A stretch of 64,000 nt of DNA from Acidobacteriaceae bacterium (GTDB taxonomy: Bacteria; Acidobacteriota; Terriglobia; Terriglobales; Acidobacteriaceae), in NCBI GenBank assembly GCA_003134995.1, contig PLDC01000024.1, forward strand, positions 186,001-250,000, read 5' to 3'. Shown here piece after piece: positions 36,441 through 45,892 of the stretch. Under the pieces are notes generated by a model, which was not told the origin of the DNA, ran no database searches, and saw nothing but the letters and a program-made list of their open reading frames with translations. Made by a program: the position numbers and the translations under genes. Positions within the stretch are counted from its first letter, which is position 1. The number at the start of each line of letters is the position of its first letter.

Positions 36441-37190
36441 ATGCCTGCCCTCTACCGCACCATCGTTCCCAGACTTCGCAAGTCGTTAGTGGCTCATGGT
36501 CTGGCCGGAACGCTACGCCGCTCGTTCGTCGCCCCCATCCGATTGCTGCGCGAATATCTGGACGCGAAGGCCGTGTACAGTCCGCGCAGTAGAGACCCCT
36601 TCGATCTCGCCCACGACGTAGAAACCTCCCAACGCATTCACCAAAGCGATTTGCGAGTCGATAGTTCGAATTGGGCGCATGGCGTTGGCTATTGGCCCTG
36701 CCCTGAAACAGTTGTGCGTCAGGCTCTCGCCGCACTCCCGATTTGTCACGAACAGTTCACCTTTGTCGATCTCGGCTCCGGCAAGGGTCGCGTTCTGTTG
36801 ATGGCCTCGGACTATCCGTTCGCAAGAATCATCGGTGTGGAATACGCTCCCGAACTGAATGAAGCCTCCATGGAAAACTTGCGCCGCTATCGTAGCGAGT
36901 CCCAGAAGTGTCGCAACATTGAAGCCGTCTGCCAAGATATGACTATGTTCGAGCTGCCTGATACTCCGCTCGTTGTTTTTCTCTACAATCCTGCAACCGA
37001 AGCCGTCATGCGCATTGTTGCTGGAAATATCATGAATGCCGCGCTTGAATGCCTCAGAGAGATTTGGGTTATTTACGTCACGCCTGCCTATGACGTGTTT
37101 GAGCGCGACCTTTGCTTTGGCCCAAGCCCCGTCCATCTTCGGAAAGCAAAGGAAACGAGCCAGTACGCGATTTACACTATCGCCACGTAA
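36441..37190 (+). CDS. class I SAM methyltransferase (DOT1-like fold)
   Basis: A 249-residue protein. The methyltransferase core begins near residue 108 with FTFVDLGSGKGRVLLMAS (motif I), followed by RIIGVEYAPEL (motif II acidic end) and PLVVFLYNPA (motif IV region, with NP). This matches the small methyltransferases often annotated as class I, histone-methylation-like. A 100-residue helical N-terminal part precedes it. It is divergent from the pseudogene at 36100 and isolated in orientation among minus-strand genes. The substrate is unknown. Confidence 0.82.
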   Translation: MPALYRTIVPRLRKSLVAHGLAGTLRRSFVAPIRLLREYLDAKAVYSPRSRDPFDLAHDVETSQRIHQSDLRVDSSNWAHGVGYWPCPETVVRQALAALPICHEQFTFVDLGSGKGRVLLMASDYPFARIIGVEYAPELNEASMENLRRYRSESQKCRNIEAVCQDMTMFELPDTPLVVFLYNPATEAVMRIVAGNIMNAALECLREIWVIYVTPAYDVFERDLCFGPSPVHLRKAKETSQYAIYTIAT

Positions 37191-37314
37191 TCAGTAATCG
37201 GACACACTCTGTTAAGACACCTACCAGCCAACTAAGGAGGGTGCGGAAGAAATATAAGGATGAGCAAAGGGCCGGGAAGTCCGTTGCTCAAGAACTTTTA
37301 GCAAGACATTGGGT

Positions 37315-40020
37315 TCAGTAAACGCCCGTCGTTTCGGACACGATGGTGGTAACATCCGCGCCCAGGTCCGTGCCATCGGTGGCGGCGTTATGGTATGGGC
37401 TTGTGCTCAACAGTTGATAGTTCCCACCAATGCCGTTGTTGTAATTGACGAATTGCACGACACTCACCGTGGCGGGGAAATAATTTCCGGTAGGCCACAG
37501 GCTGGGCGGATAAGCCGAGGGCGTTGCAATCAGCGCATTGCTGGCGAATGAGTAAGGGCTGAAGCAGGCATTGAAAGTCGTTAGCGGTTTGTCGAAATTG
37601 GCGCAGTTCACCGTACCGCCGGTGGACCAGATGGGGTAGGTTCCGGCAAGGAAGATGCTGTTGGTGAAGCTGAAGTTCACCATCGGCCTAGTGGGTAGGG
37701 CGCCGACCGAAAACACGCTCCTTGGGGCGAAGACAGTCAGGTGATTGACGGAGACATTCTGCAGCAACGGGGCAGCGGCGGCTACGCTCTCTATTTCGGC
37801 GACAATTCCGCTGCCGTTGTACTTCACGGGATCAATGTCATCGATGGTGAGGTCATGAATGCTGTAACGTTCTCCATCGAGCGCTGGCAAGCCTTCTGTC
37901 AAGGGGTTGGCGAGCTGTATTCCACTCGCCACATGGCTAATCGAGTTGTAACGGATGGTAATGTCAGTAACCTTACAGAGCGGACACAGGCCGACGCCCG
38001 CGGCGCTGTTCTGGTTCACCGGCGTGATCACAATGCCGTATCCGTTCTGGCTGAACCCGCCCCAGGAATCTTCCATGATGTTGGCTTCCAGCAGGACGCG
38101 CTGGGCATTCTTTAGCTCGAAGAGATTCTTGACGATAAACGGATTCCCGGCTGGGCCTCCCACAAAGCCCGGCTGGCCCTGCATCCAGGTCATGGGCTTG
38201 AAGAAGTGGTTGCGGCTGATCTCCATATCAGTTGGGGTAATCGTGCTGGGGCCGCCGCCGAAGAGAATGTTTTCTCCTGATGCCTCGAGGAAGTTATCCG
38301 TGAACTTGAAGGGACCGACAGGATCGATGCCGCCACCGATGGCGGAGGCGTCGGTACAGGCTCCTGCGAGCGAGATGCAGTGAAAATCCGTAAAGAAAGA
38401 GTCGATGACGCTGGCGTACGAGATGCCCCCGAGTTCGATGCCCTTCTTGGTTTCGTCCTGTGCCGTGCCATGCAGCCATACCCGGTCGAGAATAAGATTG
38501 TTGGCCGTGCCACCAGTAATGTTGGTGTCAATCACTGCCAGTGAATAGACGATCCCAATGCCGGCCGAGCGCGTGACCTCGAGCCCGATCAGACGATAAT
38601 GGTTGGCTCCCGTGGCGAAGATGACGGGACCGCTGCCTCCCGCTGTCATGATCAATTTGGCCAGAACGTTTTGCGTGGAGGCGCAGTTAAAGGCGGGACG
38701 GCCCGGCAGCGAAGATACTCCTGCGTAGCACGGCGTAAGACGACTGCCTTCCGCGGGCAGCGCGGAATCGGGCGAAGCGGTGCGGACAATGATCCAATCG
38801 TTGTCGTCGCAGCTCTTGGCAGGGAAGGTGAACGGTCCTGTGAAGGTTGCGCCCGCTTGCAATTGAATCGTGTCGCCGCAGTTGGCGTTGTTCAATGCGG
38901 TCTGCAAATTTCCTCCAGCGTTGACAGTCGTAGTGACGCCGGGCGCTGGAGTGTTCGTCATTGCGGTTTGAATGTAAATGCGAGGTAATTCCGCCGGGCC
39001 GTCATATCCGCTGGCCGAACTTGAGGAAACGGTGAGAGTGTAGGCTTGCGAAACGCTTAGTCCGGAAGAGTCGGCCACCTTGGCAGTGAAAGTATAAGAG
39101 CCAGCAACCGCGGTCAGTCCGGAAAGTGCGCCGCTGGAGGCCTGCAACTGTATTCCCGAGGGCAAGCTCCCGCTGGTAAGCGTCCACAGATAAGGCGTCA
39201 CACCGCCGGTTGCGGAGAGCGTAGCCGCATACGGTGTGCTGATGTTGGCTTCAGGAAGTGTCGAGTTGACAATCGCCAGAGGCCCCACAGGGGTGACGGT
39301 TATCGTAACCGTCGCTTGCACACTGGGATTCGCTTTACTTGTTACGGTGATCGTCACTGAAGTGTTGCTAGACACTTTAGGCGCGACGAAAGCTCCAGTG
39401 CTTGAAATAGTTCCACCGCTGGCCGTCCATGTCACGCTGGTATTCGAACTTCCAGTCACTTGGGCGGTAAACTGCTCGTGCCCTTGGGAAGCAATAGTCG
39501 CACTTGTTGGCGAAATCCAAAGTTTGGCTCCGGACGTCCGGGCCGCAACGACGATATGCGTAGAAGTTGAACCAAACTCCTCAGGAACAACTCCAATTGG
39601 ACCGCGCGCGGGATTCGACACGAACTGTGGAATGGGTGTCCCAGACTGCTTGCCCGGAAGGGTTGAAGCGTAGAGCGTAAAACTGTAAGTGCCCGCAGCC
39701 GAAGGTATGCCTGTTATCGAACCCGTGCTTGGATTCAAGACCAAACCAGGGGGCAAACTGCCGTCAACGATGCTGAACGCATAAGGCGCCGCGCCGCCGC
39801 TGACTGAAGGTGAGGCGTTGTATGCGATACCAACCGTGGCCGGCGCCGCAGGAATCGTGATTCTGAGCTGCCCGTCCTGGCCACTTGAAGCACTCGCCAC
39901 ACTGGAACCTTGGGATCCAGCGCCACACGCCGTTAGCCCGGCAGCGCACAATAAGAGCAGGAGGACAACGAGTTTCGAGGCGGCGCTTTTTGCCGCTCGC
40001 AGGGGCCCGGTGTCGCGCAT
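37315..40020 (-). CDS. lipoprotein with Ig-like domains and right-handed beta-helix
   Basis: A 901-residue surface lipoprotein. Residues 16-33 form a signal with lipobox (LCAAGLTAC-G). Putative Ig-fold domains follow: a He_PIG type (about 65-110, GGAAPYAFSIVDGSLPPGL), a Big-2 type (about 165-245, repeated TVTITVT) and a second He_PIG type (about 250-330, GGVTPYLWTLTSGSLPSGI). From about residue 343 a beta-helix begins with YDGPAELPRIYIQTAM and repeats the features of the protein at 30876 (NANCGDTIQLQAG, NFLEASGENILFGG). It likely sits on the outer membrane facing the EPS. Start: ATG with GAGG ten bases upstream. Confidence 0.83.
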   Translation of the reverse strand: MRDTGPLRAAKSAASKLVVLLLLLCAAGLTACGAGSQGSSVASASSGQDGQLRITIPAAPATVGIAYNASPSVSGGAAPYAFSIVDGSLPPGLVLNPSTGSITGIPSAAGTYSFTLYASTLPGKQSGTPIPQFVSNPARGPIGVVPEEFGSTSTHIVVAARTSGAKLWISPTSATIASQGHEQFTAQVTGSSNTSVTWTASGGTISSTGAFVAPKVSSNTSVTITVTSKANPSVQATVTITVTPVGPLAIVNSTLPEANISTPYAATLSATGGVTPYLWTLTSGSLPSGIQLQASSGALSGLTAVAGSYTFTAKVADSSGLSVSQAYTLTVSSSSASGYDGPAELPRIYIQTAMTNTPAPGVTTTVNAGGNLQTALNNANCGDTIQLQAGATFTGPFTFPAKSCDDNDWIIVRTASPDSALPAEGSRLTPCYAGVSSLPGRPAFNCASTQNVLAKLIMTAGGSGPVIFATGANHYRLIGLEVTRSAGIGIVYSLAVIDTNITGGTANNLILDRVWLHGTAQDETKKGIELGGISYASVIDSFFTDFHCISLAGACTDASAIGGGIDPVGPFKFTDNFLEASGENILFGGGPSTITPTDMEISRNHFFKPMTWMQGQPGFVGGPAGNPFIVKNLFELKNAQRVLLEANIMEDSWGGFSQNGYGIVITPVNQNSAAGVGLCPLCKVTDITIRYNSISHVASGIQLANPLTEGLPALDGERYSIHDLTIDDIDPVKYNGSGIVAEIESVAAAAPLLQNVSVNHLTVFAPRSVFSVGALPTRPMVNFSFTNSIFLAGTYPIWSTGGTVNCANFDKPLTTFNACFSPYSFASNALIATPSAYPPSLWPTGNYFPATVSVVQFVNYNNGIGGNYQLLSTSPYHNAATDGTDLGADVTTIVSETTGVY

Positions 40021-40230
40021 CGGAGGATTACCTCAAGAACAGAGTCGGAGTACGGTCGGTCTAGTCCTTAAACCACTGTAGAGAAGCAGAGAGGCGAAAG
40101 GCAGATAACGAGGGACCAAGGCCCATTAGGCCACACTAGTACATCACGGATGTCCATGTACTTCCGCGAATGGAACTTCAGCGCTCGCGGGAATTGGTTC
40201 GCCGCGGTTAACGCGCCGGCGATGCGGCGG

Positions 40231-41793
40231 TTAGATTTCTTCCTGTTGATAGGTTTCGATTAGACCGACGGCGAGCTGGTTGGCTGTGTCTGGATCATGA
40301 ATGCCTTCGACCTGCCATGCTTTGCGCGTCCAAATTGCCCATAGAAGTCCAACGCCGTAAACCAGCGAGCCCGCCACAAGCTGAATCGCTAATTGAATGT
40401 AGTTGTGGGCAATGAACCAATGGCGCATGAGCAGCAGAACTGCAACCAACGGCACGCAAAGCATGAGGGGAAGCAGAAATGCTTCGCGTAGATAAATACC
40501 AATGCGCAACTTCAGCACCCGGCAAAGATGCCGCGGCAGGAAGAGCATGGTAGTGCAGGCCAGAGGTATCGCAGTGCCCGCGGCATCGCCCAGAATACCG
40601 AAGTGCCTGACCAGAAAGATACTGAGGAAAAGATTCGCACTGCCTTCCATCAAAGTCACAATGGCCAGAGATTTGTGCTTCGCCATGCCGAACAGAACCC
40701 GGCCGGAAGCGGACTGCGCCAGCATCAAAGTCGATGGGATTACCAGCACGAGCAAGACCGGATAACTGATGGGCACATAGCGAGCCCCAACCCATGCTTC
40801 GATGATCGACTTCCCCAAGATGATGAGAATGGCGGCTATGGGAAAGATGATCAAAGCGCAAGCTCGATTTCCGGCGACAAGAATCCTTCTCAGCCCGCCC
40901 AGATCCCCGGTTGCATCGGATTTGCTCGACATGGGAACAAACACCTGTGCCAGCCCGCTAACGACTTCGCCGCCGTAATCTACCAGGCGTGATCCGATGA
41001 CGAAGTAGGTGATGGCAGCGGCAGAGATGAATTTGCCGATGACCATCGCGTCGGTCTTAAAGCGCAGCCGGGCCGCCACGATGATGATGAAGGTTGAACT
41101 GCTGTAGGTGGCAATGCGCCTCAGGCTTTCGCGGCTGACATTATTCAGTTGGAGACGCAGGGGCAGAAGGCTGAGAACCGCGGTAGCGTTGACGAGTCCG
41201 GAAATCAAAGGCATCGACACGGTGATAAGGGCCACGACGAGAAGCCCATACCCGTGCCGCACCGCAATCACAATGGAAACAGCACGCAACACGGTTGCGC
41301 CGATGCTGGTGAAGTTCAACAGATAGAAACGCTGCAACCCCTCGAGCACGCCACCAAATACTCCCAAGGGAAAGCCCAGGGAGACAGCCGATCCAACAAT
41401 CAGGAAGAGCCATCGTGCGGTGTGCAGGAACTGCGGCGAAATGTGAAAAATCGAATCTACAAAAAAACTGCCGGCCACGGTGAACAGTATTGCAAGAGCG
41501 CCAATTCCGCTGTAAGTAAATAATGCCGTACTAATGAGGCGATTCAACTCTTCTTGATTCTGAGTCGCCGAGTAGGTGGCAACATAGCGCACGATCGAGG
41601 AACGAATCCCCAGATCGAACAGCCCGTAGTAGCCCGTGATCGAGAAGACCAAGAACCACAAGCCAAAAGCATCGTCTCCCAGGTGATGAATAATGTAGGG
41701 AGAGATAAAGATGCCAACCAAAATGTTAACGCCGAGGGCAAACCAGCTCGAGCCAACGTTCTTGAACAGCGCAATTTTATCCAGCTTCTTCAT
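40231..41793 (-). CDS. Wzx-type lipid-linked oligosaccharide flippase
   Basis: A 520-residue integral membrane protein with about 12-14 helices, in the MATE/MOP superfamily polysaccharide transporter layout. It begins FKNVGSSWFALGVNILVGIF, with conserved DLGIRSSIVRYVA near residue 60, typical of Wzx. It would flip completed lipid-linked EPS repeat units to the periplasm, where the Wzy-like protein (15332) polymerises them. This completes a Wzx/Wzy-type pathway, since no flippase is in the core operon. The 210-base spacer to the next gene downstream contains only a GC-rich dyad (40214-40229). Confidence 0.88.
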   Translation of the reverse strand: MKKLDKIALFKNVGSSWFALGVNILVGIFISPYIIHHLGDDAFGLWFLVFSITGYYGLFDLGIRSSIVRYVATYSATQNQEELNRLISTALFTYSGIGALAILFTVAGSFFVDSIFHISPQFLHTARWLFLIVGSAVSLGFPLGVFGGVLEGLQRFYLLNFTSIGATVLRAVSIVIAVRHGYGLLVVALITVSMPLISGLVNATAVLSLLPLRLQLNNVSRESLRRIATYSSSTFIIIVAARLRFKTDAMVIGKFISAAAITYFVIGSRLVDYGGEVVSGLAQVFVPMSSKSDATGDLGGLRRILVAGNRACALIIFPIAAILIILGKSIIEAWVGARYVPISYPVLLVLVIPSTLMLAQSASGRVLFGMAKHKSLAIVTLMEGSANLFLSIFLVRHFGILGDAAGTAIPLACTTMLFLPRHLCRVLKLRIGIYLREAFLLPLMLCVPLVAVLLLMRHWFIAHNYIQLAIQLVAGSLVYGVGLLWAIWTRKAWQVEGIHDPDTANQLAVGLIETYQQEEI

Positions 41794-41880
41794 GCGTGTG
41801 TGGGCTTCGGGAAGGCGTGGCGCTCAGCCCCTCCGCCAGATGTTACCAGTTGCAAATCCAAGTAGTGTTTCTTGGGGCCT

Positions 41881-42567
41881 TCAGGCGATCAGTTCAGTCG
41901 GTTGGTTTCTCTTGGTAATTTTTAACCAGTACTGGCCGTTCAATGGAGGGTCGCTGAGTTGCTGAACAAATAAACCACGAGAACGACATTCGTTTTCGAT
42001 CCATCGGCGCTTGTGGTAAACCTGGCCGGGCTGCGCGGAAGTATGGCTCCGACCCACCCACCGCGTCCCCGAATAATCGGCGGCGCCTCGGCTCAGCCAA
42101 GAGGCAGGATAATACGAAGTCAGAAAGAATGCGTCTGGAGTGGAGTTCTCAGCGAATCCGTCGAGCATGATCTGTATTTGAGATTTCGGAGCGTGCGTCC
42201 AAATGGACCGAGCCAGAACGGCATCGAACTCAACCCCGAAAACGGAGAAATCAAACTTATCATTGCCGTCGAACAAAGGCCTCTTTGCAGTTCGCAGTTC
42301 GGGGCCAAGCACATGATCGAGGCCAGCCTGCAACATCAATGAGTTGGGTTCGATGCCAAAGTAGCACTCTGGGTCCAGCAGGCGAACCAGCCAATATCCT
42401 GCGCGCAAACAACCGCAGCCGACATCCAGAACCCTGGAAGAAGGAAGCAACCCCTCGCGCACCAGAGTGGAAAGCTGCAGACGGCCGGCGGATTCGAACA
42501 ACTGGGGCGGTCCGCCGGTGAAAATTCCATCCCGTTCAAGCTTGTCTGCGATCTCTGCCAGCCGCAT
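41881..42567 (-). CDS. class I SAM methyltransferase
   Basis: A 228-residue methyltransferase with SRVLDVGCGCLRAGYWLVRLL (motif I), YFGIEPNSLML and FDAVLARSIWTH. The conserved C-terminal half is the one whose decayed copy lies at 36100. An in-frame TTG four codons upstream (42579) is possible, but the ATG was preferred. It lies between the flippase and a GT2 gene in the same direction, so glycan methylation is a reasonable guess. Confidence 0.82.
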   Translation of the reverse strand: MRLAEIADKLERDGIFTGGPPQLFESAGRLQLSTLVREGLLPSSRVLDVGCGCLRAGYWLVRLLDPECYFGIEPNSLMLQAGLDHVLGPELRTAKRPLFDGNDKFDFSVFGVEFDAVLARSIWTHAPKSQIQIMLDGFAENSTPDAFFLTSYYPASWLSRGAADYSGTRWVGRSHTSAQPGQVYHKRRWIENECRSRGLFVQQLSDPPLNGQYWLKITKRNQPTELIA

Positions 42568-42672
42568 CTGTCCCCACAATTTGCGCTATCGGATAGACAG
42601 AAGTCTACACCAAAGTGAGGGAACGCTGACGTTTGCGCCGCGAGTCTTAGAGATGACGGGGAACCGTGCCGA

Positions 42673-43674
42673 CTATTTCATTTGCCGGTTCTGCCAGATC
42701 CGTGCCGCCTGGATCGTAAAACCAGGAGCGATTCGGAGACCCATCATCAGAGCGCGCAGTTTCATGGATGGCATAAGAGTATGGGCTCGCTGCAGCGATT
42801 CGCGTGCCTTGTTTGGCTCTTGCGCGAGTAGAAATGCTTTGCCTTCGACGAAGGCGTGCGTGGCCTTAATTTTTTTCAGTCGATCTGCGAGCATCGCTGA
42901 GGTGTGAGAATCCAAATCGAGCGTTCGCTGAAATTTTTCGAGCGATTGAATCTCGCCCGCCAGCAAGTTTTCTGCAACCGCTCCCTGGCTGTCAGCCCGC
43001 ACATTGCGGCGGAGAAGTACCTGGCGCTGATACGCGATCTTGCTTCCCGCGTTGACAATGCGAAGCCAAAGATCGTGATCCTCGGAACAGCGAATCTTTT
43101 CGTCAAACAATCCCGCAGCCATCACGTTTTGCCGGCGCACCACGGTGCCGGACGTGATGACTTGAGTTTGTTCCACGAGAAGGCTTTCGAAAGTTACCGG
43201 CCCGCTGGAAGGGCAAATCTGCATAAAGGTTTTGCCCCCCGCGCCGTCGCCGGCAAGAATGGCATCGCAGTACACCATATCGAGAGCAGGATCTTCGCGC
43301 AGGAACTTTATCTGCTCGGCGAGATATTGCGGCAGCCACGCATCGTCGCTATCCAGAAAGGCCAGCCATTCGCCGCGCGCGCGCTGTATCCCGCTATTAC
43401 GCGCCGCGCTGGGACCACCATTTTGCCGCGTCAGATAAATGATTCGAGAAATGTAGGGCTGAATGACCTGTTCGAGTTGTTCTGTATCCGGCGATCCATC
43501 GTTGATCAGGATTACTTCAAAATCAGTGAGGCTCTGCGCGAAAACCGAATCCAGCGCGGCGCGAACGCGGCCGGCCGCGTTAAACGCGGGGATAATCACG
43601 CTCACCAGCGGGGACTGCTGCGCGAGCGCAGATTGAAGGCTTCGCGAAGAAGACGGGTCGACCGGATCGGGCAT
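42673..43674 (-). CDS. glycosyltransferase family 2
   Basis: A 333-residue soluble GT-A enzyme. It has VSVIIPAFNAAGRVRAALDSV, VILINDGSPDTEQ, GGPSAARNSGIQRARGEW and FLDSDDAW, with DSD as the metal-binding DXD. The C-terminal part is helical. It is probably a repeat-unit or side-chain transferase. It begins 38 bases after the epimerase stop in the same direction and may belong to the sulfation operon transcript. Confidence 0.88.
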   Translation of the reverse strand: MPDPVDPSSSRSLQSALAQQSPLVSVIIPAFNAAGRVRAALDSVFAQSLTDFEVILINDGSPDTEQLEQVIQPYISRIIYLTRQNGGPSAARNSGIQRARGEWLAFLDSDDAWLPQYLAEQIKFLREDPALDMVYCDAILAGDGAGGKTFMQICPSSGPVTFESLLVEQTQVITSGTVVRRQNVMAAGLFDEKIRCSEDHDLWLRIVNAGSKIAYQRQVLLRRNVRADSQGAVAENLLAGEIQSLEKFQRTLDLDSHTSAMLADRLKKIKATHAFVEGKAFLLAQEPNKARESLQRAHTLMPSMKLRALMMGLRIAPGFTIQAARIWQNRQMK

Positions 43675-43712
43675 CAGAAATAGCCTACCCTATCGGCAGC
43701 GCGACAAGTTCA

Positions 43713-44861
43713 CTAGATGTATTTGGCATGGCGCATCCATTGTTCGACCAGAGCGAGTCCTTGGGAAGATAAGATGCGCGGCTCGTATCCCAGGACTTTG
43801 CGGGCTTTGTCGATGCTGAAGAAAACCGTACCGGTTTGCGTCGCAAAATCCACCGCATCAGGGATTGGCACCGTGGCGCGCTCGGCCGCCGCTGGACGGC
43901 GCACTCCGATGCGAGACCGCACTAGCTGCCGGCGCTCTTCGCTGAGCGATTCCAGCCAGCCCCAAGCGCCGGAAAGAATTTTCTGCGTGAGAGGAACTTG
44001 CATCAGCATTTCTCGAAATTGCCGGCTACGCAAAACCTGCGCCGTCGCCTTTACGGAGCCCGTGAGTAAACCGGGTTGTTGCTTGTAGTATGCGCGCACC
44101 TGCTCGCTGGAGATTTCGGGCAAAGGGACGCTCACGCCCAGCATGGTTGCGTGAGCGCGAATAAAGTCGCCCCAGGTGACGGCTTCGCCATCCGTGATGA
44201 AGAAGGTATTGCCGCTCGAAGCGTCGTTGTCTAAGCACAGGAAAATCGCGTCGATGAGATTGTCGACATACGTAGTGTTGCACGCGCCGCGGCCGCCATC
44301 GATGAGAGCAACTGTATTTTGCCGCAGGCTCTGCACCAGGCGGGTCGACCACGCGGAATACGGACCATACACAATCGAAGGCCGCAGAATTACCGTACTC
44401 ATGCCTTTGCGGCCCATGCTCTCGGCGGCTTTTTCAGCACGCCTCTTGTTATCGCAGTAGTCGTCGCCGGTGGAGTGAACCGGAGCGTCCTCGGACTCAG
44501 AGCCAGCAGGAGGCGTGAGGCCAAAGACCGCAGCTGTGCTCATGTGAATGAATCGCTCGACGCCGGCCTCGGCTGCAACCGCGAGCAGATTCTCCGTTCC
44601 GCGCACAATGCCGCGTGCGTTTCCCAATCCGCAATGGATCACGACTTTCGCATCGCCCAGCGCTAAACGCAGCGATTCGCGATCCAGCAAACTTCCCGGC
44701 AGCAGTTCAATGGGAAGGCGCGCGATTCGGGCCGCCTTATGAGGACTGTGAACCAGAGCCCGCACCCGCCCGGCACTTTCCAGAACGAGACGTTCGCAGA
44801 CACGTCCGCCAATGAAGCCAGTGGCGCCGGTGACGAAAATTGTTCGATCACGCCACTTCAT
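43713..44861 (-). CDS. NAD-dependent epimerase/dehydratase (extended SDR)
   Basis: A 382-residue extended short-chain dehydrogenase. The cofactor loop is VTGATGFIGGRVCERL near residues 9-24, and the catalytic YCDNK (YxxxK) is near 140. RPSIVYGPYSAWS follows. A C-terminal extension of about 80 residues is longer than in most sugar epimerases. It probably makes or modifies a nucleotide sugar. The ATG overlaps the oxidoreductase TGA (ATGA at 44858-44861), which fixes the start. Confidence 0.87.
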   Translation of the reverse strand: MKWRDRTIFVTGATGFIGGRVCERLVLESAGRVRALVHSPHKAARIARLPIELLPGSLLDRESLRLALGDAKVVIHCGLGNARGIVRGTENLLAVAAEAGVERFIHMSTAAVFGLTPPAGSESEDAPVHSTGDDYCDNKRRAEKAAESMGRKGMSTVILRPSIVYGPYSAWSTRLVQSLRQNTVALIDGGRGACNTTYVDNLIDAIFLCLDNDASSGNTFFITDGEAVTWGDFIRAHATMLGVSVPLPEISSEQVRAYYKQQPGLLTGSVKATAQVLRSRQFREMLMQVPLTQKILSGAWGWLESLSEERRQLVRSRIGVRRPAAAERATVPIPDAVDFATQTGTVFFSIDKARKVLGYEPRILSSQGLALVEQWMRHAKYI

Positions 44862-45892
44862 CGAACGGCACCCTCTGGCCGCGCAATATCTGACCAAGGT
44901 TCAGGGATTCGGCGACGGTGAGCGTAACATGCTTCGATCAGTTCGATCACGCGAAGCGCCTGCCAGCCATCGGATTCCAGCTTCTGATTGCCGCGGATGC
45001 TCTGAATAAAATTGTCTAGCTGCTTGTAGAATGTGCTGGTGTCAGCAAAATTCGGCAAGCGCAGCGTTTCACTCACCTCACATCCACCGGCCTCGCGACG
45101 AATGATCAGAGTATCCGGATCCTCGGCGGGAATCTCCGCCTGCGCCTTGCTTCCGCGGATCAAGAGACGATTGCGCAGAGGATAGGTACGGCTCACGCGA
45201 GCCTGGCCCTCGATTTCGCCGAACTTCCCGCAGTGCCGCAAATCCAGAATGGCGTTAGCTTCAATGCCGCTGCCCCAATCGTCATCCTGATAGTCGAAGT
45301 TAACGACAGGGCCGAACCATTCAATCAAGCTATCGAGCAGGTGAACACCGAAGTCGAGTAAAGCTCCGCCGCCCGCGAGTGTGCGCGAGAAATAAAATCC
45401 CGAAGCGCTTGTCCAATCGAAGACGCCGCCGTATGGCCAGTCATAGCCAAGCACTTCACCGAGATAGCCCTCTTGCAGGATGATCGGAAGCAACGTATGG
45501 CTGGCCACAAAACGCCGGTTCATTCCGACGGCAAGAAGCACTGCTTTTTTTTCTGCCGCTTCGCAACAGGCACGGGCGTCCGCGGCGGTCGTTGCCAGCG
45601 GTTTCTCGCACAACAAATGCACGCCGGCGTGAATGGCTTCCAGGTTGACCGGGGCGTGTAGGCTGTTCGGCAGCGCATTGATGAGCGCGTCGACCTGCGG
45701 GAGTACGGTCTTGTAATCTGCTGAAATCTGGCAATCCAGACGAAAGTGTTCCGCTAATCTTTGCGCGCGAGTAGCGTCGGCGTCGATCAGCCAGAGAGTG
45801 CCAATGCCGGGATGGATCGCCGCGGCAGGCAAGTGGCCGATCTTGGTGATTTCGCCGCAGCCCAGAATCGCAAGGCGGATGTCGCCGCTCAT
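44858..45892 (-). CDS. Gfo/Idh/MocA-family oxidoreductase
   Basis: A 344-residue NAD(P)-dependent sugar oxidoreductase. The Rossmann part begins LAILGCGEITKIGHLPAA. The family EKPLA motif (here CEKPLATTAADA) and GGGALLDFGVHLLD, with the catalytic-region His, are present. Members oxidise or reduce nucleotide sugars or inositols. Placement between sulfotransferases and an epimerase suggests a rare-sugar pathway. It overlaps both neighbours (ATGA downstream, TGATG upstream), so it is tightly coupled. Confidence 0.88.
   Translation of the reverse strand: MSGDIRLAILGCGEITKIGHLPAAAIHPGIGTLWLIDADATRAQRLAEHFRLDCQISADYKTVLPQVDALINALPNSLHAPVNLEAIHAGVHLLCEKPLATTAADARACCEAAEKKAVLLAVGMNRRFVASHTLLPIILQEGYLGEVLGYDWPYGGVFDWTSASGFYFSRTLAGGGALLDFGVHLLDSLIEWFGPVVNFDYQDDDWGSGIEANAILDLRHCGKFGEIEGQARVSRTYPLRNRLLIRGSKAQAEIPAEDPDTLIIRREAGGCEVSETLRLPNFADTSTFYKQLDNFIQSIRGNQKLESDGWQALRVIELIEACYAHRRRIPEPWSDIARPEGAVR

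Noticed and set aside
40214-40229. GC-rich dyad between the flippase and beta-helix lipoprotein genes
   Set aside because: Short stem without a T tract; too weak to call a terminator.
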